DNA from: an uncultured Flavobacteriales bacterium
Lineage (GTDB): Bacteria; Bacteroidota; Bacteroidia; Flavobacteriales; UBA7312
Assembly (NCBI GenBank): GCA_913048435.1
Contig: CAJWWC010000004.1
Location: forward strand, 37,568-101,567
Reading direction: 5' to 3'
Length of the DNA stretch: 64,000 bases
The translations under genes were made by a program, and so were the position numbers. This document shows, piece after piece, positions 55,824-64,000 of the stretch (positions are counted from its first letter, which is position 1; each line of letters opens with the position of its first letter). Under the pieces are notes generated by a model. It did no database searches. It worked only from the letters and a program-made list of their open reading frames with translations, and was not told the origin of the DNA.

Positions 55824-58247
55824 ATGAAGATTTCATACAATTGGTTAAAAGAATACATAGATGTTGATTTAGATGCAACAACTGTTGCTCGATACTTGAC
55901 CGACACAGGACTTGAAGTTGAAGGAATAGAACACGTAGAAAGTGTCAAAGGTGGACTGAAAGGTATTGTTATTGGTGAGGTATTAACAAAAGAACAACAT
56001 CCTAATGCCGATAGACTTAGTATTACAACAGTTAATATAGGTCAAGAAGAAGCACTTAAGATTGTTTGTGGCGCACCAAATGTTGAGGCAGGACAAAAAG
56101 TTCCTGTTGCTACTATCGGAACTGTCTTGTATTCTGATGTCGAATCTTTTAAAATTAAAAAAGGAAAAATTAGAGGTGAAATATCAGAGGGAATGATTTG
56201 TGCTGAAGATGAAATTGGTCTTGGCGATAGTCATAAAGGTATTATGGTTCTGGACTCAAAAGCAAAAGTTGGCCAATTAGCTAGTGAATACTTTAATATA
56301 GAATCGGATATTGTTTTTGAAATTGGATTAACTCCAAATCGTTCAGATGCTATGTCACATATAGGAGTAGCTAGAGATTTAGCGGCAGTACTCAACCACA
56401 ACAACATAAACTGTCAGTTAAATTTTGCTAATATAAGTGCATTCAAAGAAGGGTCAGAAAAACCTCTTTCTATAGAAGTTAAAGATAAAAAATCATGCCC
56501 TAGATACGCAGGTATAAGTATTAAAAATGTAAAAGTAAAAGCCTCACCAGATTGGCTACAAAAAAGACTTCAAGTCATAGGACTAACACCAATAAATAAT
56601 ATTGTAGACATTACAAATTTTGTACTACACGAAACTGGTCAGCCATTACACGCTTTTGACACTAAAAAAATTGAGAAGGATACGGTAATTGTACAAAAAC
56701 TAAAAGACAAAACAAAATTCACTACTCTAGATAATGTAGAAAGAGAACTATCATCTGAAGACCTGATGATATGTGATGGTAAAAATCAGCCCATGTGTAT
56801 TGCTGGTGTTTTTGGAGGCAAAAATTCTGGAGTTGAGAAGACTACAACAGAAATTTTTCTAGAAAGTGCCTATTTTAATCCTGTATCTGTTAGAAAAACA
56901 GCCAAAAGACATGCCCTAAGCACAGATGCTTCCTTTCGATTTGAAAGAAGCGTTGACCCTAATATGGTAATTTATGCTTTAAAACGAGCTGCTTTGCTAA
57001 TAGAAGACATTTGTGAAGGTTCTATTTCTAGCTACATAAGTGATTTTTATCCAAACGAAATAAAAAATACATTCATAGAACTCAACTTCAATAAAGTAGA
57101 CAAGTTAATTGGTGAAAAAATAGATAGAGAAACAATTACATCTATTTTGAAAAGTCTAGACATTAAAATAATTAAAGAAGATAAAGATAAATTACACCTT
57201 TCAGCTCCCCCTTTTAGAGTTGATGTTACTAGAGAAGAAGATATCGTAGAAGAAATTTTAAGAATATATGGCTATAACAACATTCATATTCCAACTCAGC
57301 TTAAATCATCAATTGTATATTCAAAAAAATTAGATGAATATTATTTACAAAATATCATTTCAGATCTACTATCAAATAATGGTTTTAATGAATGTATGAA
57401 TAACTCTTTATCTAAGTCTAGCTACTCAGAATTAATTACTGAAATTAAATTAGATGAGCAAGTGAAACTACTCAATCCATTGAGTCAAGATTTAGATGGA
57501 ATGAGGCAAAGCTTATTATTTTCTGGATTAGAAAGCATCGCTTATAATTTAAATAGAAAGAACCATAATTTAAGCTTTTTCGAATTCGGTAAGACCTACC
57601 AAATTATCAATAGTAAATACACTGAGAATAAGAAACTTATTTTACTAGCTTGTGGAAATGAAAAATCTGAAAGTTGGAACGAGCAGAATAAGAAAAAAGA
57701 TTTTTTCTGGATTAAACAAAAGGTTGAACACATTTTAAAACGCTTAGGATTACATAATTTGAAAGGAAAAAGTACTGAATTATCATACCTAATCGATGCA
57801 TATTCATTTAATTTTAAGAAAAACAGAATTGCTGATTTTGGTTTTGTCAATAAAGTTACTTTAAAAGCCTTTGGCATTAAAACAAATGTTTTGTATGCAG
57901 AGTTAGATTGGGATTTAATAATTAAAAATATTAACTCTAAAACTAAGTATTCTGAAGTCAATAAATTCCCAAGCGTGAGAAGAGATTTAGCTCTTTTATT
58001 AGATAAAGACATTGAATTTTCAAAACTAAAATCATTAGCTGAACAAACAGAAAAAAAACTTCTAAAATCCGTAAATTTATTTGATGTATATGAAGGTGAT
58101 AAATTACCAACGAATAAAAAATCATACGCTTTAAGTTTTATTCTTGAAGACAAACAAAATACTCTAACTGATTCACAAATAGATGAGGTTATGGATAAAT
58201 TAATTAATGTATTTGAGCAGAAAGTAAGCGCTGAAGTTAGAAAGTAA
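55824..58247 (+). CDS. pheT: Phenylalanine--tRNA ligase subunit beta
   Basis: MKISYNWLKEYIDVDLD; tRNA-binding domain HPNADRLSITTVNIG; SDAMSHIGVARDLAAVL. Confidence 0.97.
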   Translation: MKISYNWLKEYIDVDLDATTVARYLTDTGLEVEGIEHVESVKGGLKGIVIGEVLTKEQHPNADRLSITTVNIGQEEALKIVCGAPNVEAGQKVPVATIGTVLYSDVESFKIKKGKIRGEISEGMICAEDEIGLGDSHKGIMVLDSKAKVGQLASEYFNIESDIVFEIGLTPNRSDAMSHIGVARDLAAVLNHNNINCQLNFANISAFKEGSEKPLSIEVKDKKSCPRYAGISIKNVKVKASPDWLQKRLQVIGLTPINNIVDITNFVLHETGQPLHAFDTKKIEKDTVIVQKLKDKTKFTTLDNVERELSSEDLMICDGKNQPMCIAGVFGGKNSGVEKTTTEIFLESAYFNPVSVRKTAKRHALSTDASFRFERSVDPNMVIYALKRAALLIEDICEGSISSYISDFYPNEIKNTFIELNFNKVDKLIGEKIDRETITSILKSLDIKIIKEDKDKLHLSAPPFRVDVTREEDIVEEILRIYGYNNIHIPTQLKSSIVYSKKLDEYYLQNIISDLLSNNGFNECMNNSLSKSSYSELITEIKLDEQVKLLNPLSQDLDGMRQSLLFSGLESIAYNLNRKNHNLSFFEFGKTYQIINSKYTENKKLILLACGNEKSESWNEQNKKKDFFWIKQKVEHILKRLGLHNLKGKSTELSYLIDAYSFNFKKNRIADFGFVNKVTLKAFGIKTNVLYAELDWDLIIKNINSKTKYSEVNKFPSVRRDLALLLDKDIEFSKLKSLAEQTEKKLLKSVNLFDVYEGDKLPTNKKSYALSFILEDKQNTLTDSQIDEVMDKLINVFEQKVSAEVRK

Positions 58248-58298
58248 ATTCAATTTCTTATATTTGACATTCTTAAAATAACAAAAAAACTAGTTATA

Positions 58299-59501
58299 AT
58301 GAAAAATATAGTCATAATCTTTAGTTTGATATTTATTGGAACTCTTTCTCATGCACAAGAGAATGTATTAAAAGTTAGTGGTTTAAATGCTGCTTTTGGT
58401 ACGTATGAACTTTCATATGAACGCACATTCAATGAAGGAATAAATAATATAAAGCCAAGAGCAAGAGCGAGAAAACAAGCTAAATGGCCGAATATACTTA
58501 CAAAAGGTTCTATGCAATATTCATTATCATTTATTTCATCAAAACATAATCAATCATTTGGAACTGGAATTACGGCTATTATCGATACAAATAGCAATCA
58601 TGATCCCCTAAATGTAATTGAAGGAACTCAAGTTAATGCTGATCCATTGAACCACTCAGTTACAAGATCTGCCACAACAACTATTACTGGTTTTGGATTA
58701 GGTGTAGAATACAGAAGTTACATTAAGACTTACAAACAAAAGATTGGTGACCCCCCTAGAGGCTGGTACGTTGCACCTTTTTTAAACATACAGTCTAAGA
58801 GTATTGATTTTGACGATAATACTCCATTAGAAACTAATCAGGCTATGAACTATTTAATGTATCCAAATAATCAAACATATGTTGACGCTGTTTTTGGCAA
58901 CTACAATGGACCTTGGTTGGGTACGGAAAATACTGACCCATCATCTCCAGATTTTGGTTCTCCTAGTACAAATGGAGCAAATACAATCGATCCAAATGTG
59001 TCAAATGCTTCAGTGGCTAACAATGACTTAAGCTGGCATGATGTTTCTTACAAGCACAACGAATTTGGATTTATGGCAGGTATAGCTGTAGGACGACAAT
59101 GGTTATTTTTTAATAAAATATCTTTAGATGTTCAAATTGGGCCTCAATATAGTATTGTAAATAGAAGCGAAAGAGTATTTAATGGAAACGACACCTGGAA
59201 TTTAAACCAAGCAGTTGATAATGTAAATACAATTGCTTCAAATTCAGGTTCAAATGTTGATTTCTATTTACAAACTAAATATGGTGATGTATACGCATTT
59301 GATGGAAACGTCATAGATACAGATGTTGCAAATGGATATTTTGGAGTTGTCGGTGAAGACAATAATCCAATTGTTATTAAAGCTAAAGGAGATGAATCAT
59401 TAAAATTCTCATCAAGTTTTTACAGAAACCTTCCAGGATTAACTGATTTCGCTAAAATTGAGACATATAGAATAAAAATTAGATTAGGCTACGCATTTTA
59501 A
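58299..59501 (+). CDS. Uncharacterised outer-membrane beta-barrel-like protein
   Basis: Signal MKNIVIIFSLIFIGTLSHAQ; AAFGTYELSYERTFNEG; ends RIKIRLGYAF. Confidence 0.7.
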   Translation: MKNIVIIFSLIFIGTLSHAQENVLKVSGLNAAFGTYELSYERTFNEGINNIKPRARARKQAKWPNILTKGSMQYSLSFISSKHNQSFGTGITAIIDTNSNHDPLNVIEGTQVNADPLNHSVTRSATTTITGFGLGVEYRSYIKTYKQKIGDPPRGWYVAPFLNIQSKSIDFDDNTPLETNQAMNYLMYPNNQTYVDAVFGNYNGPWLGTENTDPSSPDFGSPSTNGANTIDPNVSNASVANNDLSWHDVSYKHNEFGFMAGIAVGRQWLFFNKISLDVQIGPQYSIVNRSERVFNGNDTWNLNQAVDNVNTIASNSGSNVDFYLQTKYGDVYAFDGNVIDTDVANGYFGVVGEDNNPIVIKAKGDESLKFSSSFYRNLPGLTDFAKIETYRIKIRLGYAF

Positions 59502-59537
59502 TTTTTTTCTAAACAATAACACAAAAAAACATACCTA

Positions 59538-59915
59538 ATGAAAACTAGAATTATACTTCTCACGTTGTTATCCTCTGTAGTATTAACTTCCTGTATGGAT
59601 TGTATGGATTGTAAAAGTACAACCGATATTAATTTATCAGTTGAATATTACTCAAATAATAATGGGACAATGGGTTTAGACTCAACAACAAACTTTAGCT
59701 ACAGCGGACCAGGACTTATTAATACAACACTACCCCTGAATATTACTTCTTCTAATGACCTAATTCCATACTTAAGTCCTGTAAATATTAGAGAATACTG
59801 TGGTGATGAATTAAAAAATGTCAACAATTCGACTGTAAACTTACAGTCAACAATTGGTGATTCTATTTCTGGAATTTATAAATATAATTGGTCAGAAAAT
59901 TGGGATTGCAAATAA
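59538..59915 (+). CDS. Small lipoprotein with MDC-MDC repeat after lipobox
   Basis: MKTRIILLTLLSSVVLTSCMDCMDCKSTTD. Confidence 0.7.
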   Translation: MKTRIILLTLLSSVVLTSCMDCMDCKSTTDINLSVEYYSNNNGTMGLDSTTNFSYSGPGLINTTLPLNITSSNDLIPYLSPVNIREYCGDELKNVNNSTVNLQSTIGDSISGIYKYNWSENWDCK

Positions 59916-59953
59916 AAATAAATAAACTTTTATAAAAATTCAGTATTTTTTTT

Positions 59954-61558
59954 TTAAAATTCAGATGCAAAGTCGGTTCTGATTCCGTTCTTGAATGCAA
60001 TAATAAATGCTTCATCATAACCGTTTGAGCTAACTTTCGCTAAATAATACTCTGCCTGTTTGAAAGTGTCATAATTACCACAAATAAAAGTGTAGAAATC
60101 ATTTCCTAATGGAATAGTAATTAAATCATCATGTAAATAAATATCTATTGGCATATTGAACTCACTAAAATTGCCTAATGCTACTCTAAAAATAGCACCG
60201 TCTAAAAAGGATAGATCTAAATCATTGTTTTTAACTCCGGTTCTCACATATTGTTTATAAACCTCTGTTAGTTCATTTTTATATTTTTCATGATTCTTGA
60301 ATGCTCTTTTTGCACTCTTTAAATCATCTAACTCATTATGTATAGCAACTTGATTTTGATAAGACATTAAAAAATATTTGTCAATAGAGCTACATTGTTC
60401 CAATAAATCGATAGATTTTTCTTTGTTTCCTAAACCATATTGCATTACGGCAATGTTGTAAGTCAAATCTCTGTCATCGTAGACTTTCTTAGACAAGATA
60501 TCTAAAATTGGACTAACCTTCTTTTTATCTCTTTTTTCAGAACTTCTGAAATATGACATAGCTAAGTTGGCATTAACATAACTTAGAGTTAATTGAGAAA
60601 CCTTTGCTTGATTAAATTTCTTTAAAGAAGACTTAAATGCTTTTATAGCTAAAGAATATTCTCCTGAATTAAATAATACAATACCCTGGTCATATAATTC
60701 TTGTCCTTCTCTTATTTTTTTTCGTAAACGATCATCAAATTCTGTTATTATTTCATTTCTTAAAACTGTTTTTCCATCTCCTTTTGCTACCAAAGAAATA
60801 GGATCAATATTTATTCCTTTTGGGGGTTGTGATTTAATCTTTATTTTATCAATTTTATTGGAGTCTTTGGCTTTTTCTTTCTGTTTTGCTATAGCTAATT
60901 GTTCTTTTCTTTTCTTTTCAGCCAAATCACTCTGCGCGTATTTTAATTTGTTGAGAATTTTATCTGACTTCTTAGACTCATTTATAGATTGATAAACAGC
61001 TGCTAAATTGCCATAAGCTTTAAAAAAATTTTTATCAAGTTTAATTACTGCCTCAAGTTGTTCGGCGGCTAGATTTTCATTATTATTTAAAAAATTAAGA
61101 ATGGCTAAATTATATAACCATTCTTTTTCTTTTTCTACATTTTTGGTAACCAATTCTAAATATCGAACAACTTTCTTTTGGTTTCGATTATCATTAGTAA
61201 GTTGGTGTGATAATGCAAGTTGTAAATTAGGAAAATTTAGTGCGTCATCATTTAATTTAGCTCTTTTGTAATTTTTAAAAGCTGTCTTAAAAGAAATTAT
61301 AGCTTTCTCATTGTCAGACTGCTGCATTAACTGTACACCTTTTTCGTAGGCTTCATCTGCTATTTTAATTTGTTCTAAAGCTCTATCGCTAAGCCCTTTA
61401 GTTTTGGCGTACTCCATTACTATAGATACGTCAGAAATAATAATTAAATCATTCTGACTGATGGAAATGACAACATCATCATCAATTAATAAATTTGTTG
61501 CTTTTGAATGTGATGTTACAAATGCAAAAATTGCAATCAAAAAAATAAAATTTCTCAT
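59954..61558 (-). CDS. Periplasmic TPR protein with two homologous TPR blocks and a divergent SPOR-like C-terminal domain
   Basis: Signal peptide; two blocks (AYEKGVQLMQQSDNEKAIISFKTAFKNY... and LYDQGIVLFNSGEYSLAIKAFKSSLKKF...); C-terminal FRVALGNFSEF...FICGNYDTFKQAEYYLAKVSSNGYDEAFIIAFKNG. Confidence 0.78.
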   Translation of the reverse strand: MRNFIFLIAIFAFVTSHSKATNLLIDDDVVISISQNDLIIISDVSIVMEYAKTKGLSDRALEQIKIADEAYEKGVQLMQQSDNEKAIISFKTAFKNYKRAKLNDDALNFPNLQLALSHQLTNDNRNQKKVVRYLELVTKNVEKEKEWLYNLAILNFLNNNENLAAEQLEAVIKLDKNFFKAYGNLAAVYQSINESKKSDKILNKLKYAQSDLAEKKRKEQLAIAKQKEKAKDSNKIDKIKIKSQPPKGINIDPISLVAKGDGKTVLRNEIITEFDDRLRKKIREGQELYDQGIVLFNSGEYSLAIKAFKSSLKKFNQAKVSQLTLSYVNANLAMSYFRSSEKRDKKKVSPILDILSKKVYDDRDLTYNIAVMQYGLGNKEKSIDLLEQCSSIDKYFLMSYQNQVAIHNELDDLKSAKRAFKNHEKYKNELTEVYKQYVRTGVKNNDLDLSFLDGAIFRVALGNFSEFNMPIDIYLHDDLITIPLGNDFYTFICGNYDTFKQAEYYLAKVSSNGYDEAFIIAFKNGIRTDFASEF

Positions 61559-61612
61559 CTGATTTAATTATTTAATTTTTTACGAAAGTAATGAAAATTT
61601 AAAAAATATATA

Positions 61613-64000
61613 TTAATGTTTTATTAACTTATAAATTATTTCATTATTATTCATATTGAGTTTTAAATAATAGTTACCATATAATAATTCTGATGTATTA
61701 ATTTGCCAAAAAAATGAATCATATCCACTGTCGACTATTCTACCTCTCACATCACTTATTTGCCAGAACACTTTTTCGTTATTCTTAGTGTAAATATTAA
61801 GAATATTGTTAAATGGATTTGGATAAATGTTCACCAATTTGTTAGTCAAATAAAAAATATCTGTAATTTCAATATCATATGGACTAGACTGCCCCTTGCA
61901 ACCCTTATTGTCTGTAACTAACAAAGAATAAATGCCAGAAAAGTTTGGCTCAAATATACTATCATTTTCTCCAATAATTTCTCCGTATTCACCATACCAT
62001 TGGTATGTGTATGGCGGAATTCCAGAAACGGGATTGGTTAAAGTTGGTTCAACAACCATTAATTGTCCGTTTTCAAAATCAATAATCGGATAAATAGCGT
62101 TGGGTTCAACCATTACTATATCCTGAATTAAAAAACATCCATTAGAGTCGACTAATTTTATAGCGTATTCACCATCGCAAAGGTTATCAAAAACTAAACC
62201 ACTATCTAAAGTATTTAAACATATTAATGTATACGGTGGTGTTCCTCCTTGTGATTGACTTATATTAATTGAGCCGTCACAATTGTCATAACAACTTGGA
62301 TTTGATACATCATATGTGAAATCTAAAGGATTTTGATCAAATAATAAAATTGAATCACTGTAAGTACAAATTTCAGAACTATTTGGTATAAAATAATTAA
62401 CTGAAAGTTCATAATTTCCAGGTGATAACTGAAAGAAACTATTATCGTCAGAAATATTACCATTTAATGTGAGCCATGAACCAAAATCATTAATAAAAGA
62501 ATTCACTTGTATGAATCCGTCATTAAATCCTGGACATGTAATATTACCTAAATCATAATCTAGTGAGGATGAATAATGTGGTACATATAAATCAAATTCC
62601 TGGGTACAATCATTTGCATCAATAATATTTAATGAATAATAACCCGAATCTAAATTTTCAAATAAGCCATTAGATTGATAAAGTAAACTATCAATCTGAT
62701 CCAATGAATAAAAATAAACACCACTTGTGCCTCCACTTGCAATGACATTAATTGCCCCTAAATCTGACTGATTTGTATTACTATTAATTGACGGGGCACC
62801 ACAATATATTGTATCAATTGTTAAATCTGAAATAAAGATAGGATTAGGTTCATCAACAATAAATGACAGAGTATCAGAACAATTTAATTCATCATTTACA
62901 ATTATATAATGAGAGCCTTGACTCAAACTGTCAAATAAAATCTGTTCCTGCTCAACAAAAGAATTTCCATCAATTGAAAATGAATAATTACCTGTCCCAT
63001 TAAAAGCTGTTACATAAATTTTAGCTGTTCCATCTTGCTGACATATATCATAATTCACAAGAGCAGGTGAATTTGAATTGAAATAATTTATAGAATCAAT
63101 TACTAAACAAGGTAAATTATTTAACTCATTAACAGTATGTTGTTTTTCACAACCATAATTGTCGACAATAGTAAATACATAATTTGAATCTCCACATAAT
63201 TGAGTAAATAAAGCATCATTTTGAAAAATTAAATTATCAATACTGAAAGAATAAGGGCTAATTCCACCTGTAGCTAAAATTGATAGCTCTGAATCACAAC
63301 TGTAACAACATGATGGTAATGAAAAATTTTCTATTTCAACATCTAATTCATCTGGTGATGAACAAACAAATATAAAAGTATCAGAAACACATCCGTTAGC
63401 ATCAGAAACATAAAATTGATATTCATTTCCACCTACTAAATTAGTAATATTAGAAGTAGTGAAAGTATTCAAATCACTAATATTATGATATAAGTAATCT
63501 TGGGTTCCACCATTTACTGTTATATTAATATATCCATTGGTGTCTCCATGACACAAAACACAATAATCTAAGCTGTCAGATAATTCATAATTGATAATAT
63601 TTAAAGGAGCCTCTGGTTGATTTAAAAAAATTGAAATAGTATCAGCACATCCAATTCCATCTAAAACTTCAATAATATAATTTCCAGCTGAAAGATTAGT
63701 GATCAGATTTGTTTCAATTATCTGATCAAAAACTTTAAACTGATATGGTTCAAATCCACCGGTTACGTTTAATCCAATTTGTCCATCATTAAATCCATAG
63801 CATGAAATATTATTGGTCAAACTATCGTCTATTGTCAATATTATTTGATCAGAATAATATATTGTTAAATTTAGAAAAACTAAACTATCACATCCATTTA
63901 CTGTTAGTATTTCGAAAGTATAGATTCCACTCTCAGTGTAAGTCTCTCCATTCCAATCAAAACTATCACAAGCTATTACATCATCAGAGGAAGATGAACT
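61613..64000 (-). CDS. Large secreted multi-repeat (SprB-like repeat) protein with T9SS C-terminal sorting domain; partial, open at right edge
   Basis: Repeats of the 'G(Y/G)xxPYxF..DN..F....F..L..G.Y.(I/V).D..GC' type; C-terminal NIYPNPFNNILNIYTKN...LYGNYYLKLNMNNNEIIYKLIKH. Reading frame stays open upstream of the track's TTG start at 63838 to position 64000. Confidence 0.88.
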   Translation of the reverse strand, partial: SSSSSDDVIACDSFDWNGETYTESGIYTFEILTVNGCDSLVFLNLTIYYSDQIILTIDDSLTNNISCYGFNDGQIGLNVTGGFEPYQFKVFDQIIETNLITNLSAGNYIIEVLDGIGCADTISIFLNQPEAPLNIINYELSDSLDYCVLCHGDTNGYINITVNGGTQDYLYHNISDLNTFTTSNITNLVGGNEYQFYVSDANGCVSDTFIFVCSSPDELDVEIENFSLPSCCYSCDSELSILATGGISPYSFSIDNLIFQNDALFTQLCGDSNYVFTIVDNYGCEKQHTVNELNNLPCLVIDSINYFNSNSPALVNYDICQQDGTAKIYVTAFNGTGNYSFSIDGNSFVEQEQILFDSLSQGSHYIIVNDELNCSDTLSFIVDEPNPIFISDLTIDTIYCGAPSINSNTNQSDLGAINVIASGGTSGVYFYSLDQIDSLLYQSNGLFENLDSGYYSLNIIDANDCTQEFDLYVPHYSSSLDYDLGNITCPGFNDGFIQVNSFINDFGSWLTLNGNISDDNSFFQLSPGNYELSVNYFIPNSSEICTYSDSILLFDQNPLDFTYDVSNPSCYDNCDGSINISQSQGGTPPYTLICLNTLDSGLVFDNLCDGEYAIKLVDSNGCFLIQDIVMVEPNAIYPIIDFENGQLMVVEPTLTNPVSGIPPYTYQWYGEYGEIIGENDSIFEPNFSGIYSLLVTDNKGCKGQSSPYDIEITDIFYLTNKLVNIYPNPFNNILNIYTKNNEKVFWQISDVRGRIVDSGYDSFFWQINTSELLYGNYYLKLNMNNNEIIYKLIKH

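Noticed and set aside
57596-58153. 185-aa antisense ORF inside pheT
   Set aside because: Composition-driven open frame opposite a clear core gene.

Overview
The window is a gene-dense, AT-rich chromosomal segment of a Bacteroidota bacterium, probably Flavobacteriia/Flavobacteriales. This is inferred from the T9SS sorting domain, PorX, the LpxC-FabZ fusion and TAnnTTTG promoters. It is mostly core housekeeping: purB, acnB, the rpsF-rpsR-rplI operon (minus strand), dnaX, icd, rsmD-coaD, pyrE, birA, rsfS-ftsH-cdsA-psd, M16 peptidases, proline and alanine dehydrogenases, tsaE-porX, lpxD-lpxC/fabZ-lpxA-efp-rnhB, hutU, pdhA-pdhC, recG and pheT. The right end holds a TPR/SPOR-like protein and a very large secreted repeat protein that runs off the window. 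I found no rRNA, tRNA, CRISPR array, phage or transposon, and nothing that is clearly a new multi-gene system. The best leads are: (1) a 70-aa ORF at 6013-6225 that looks like an in-frame deletion fusion of a YceI-type gene start and a DUF5777-type beta-barrel end; (2) a translationally overlapping pair at 22257-23691, a TM-anchored pilin-like protein plus a DUF3822/PilM-GspL-like protein; (3) a secreted Lys/Cys-rich metallothionein-like protein with its own promoter and terminator; (4) a partial mqnA at the left edge that the ORF track missed; (5) a four-cysteine module next to a T9SS domain; (6) a glucosaminidase with an outer-membrane-like C-terminal domain; (7) a duplicated TPR protein with a divergent SPOR-like C-terminus. 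Family assignments come from reading motifs, with no database search.
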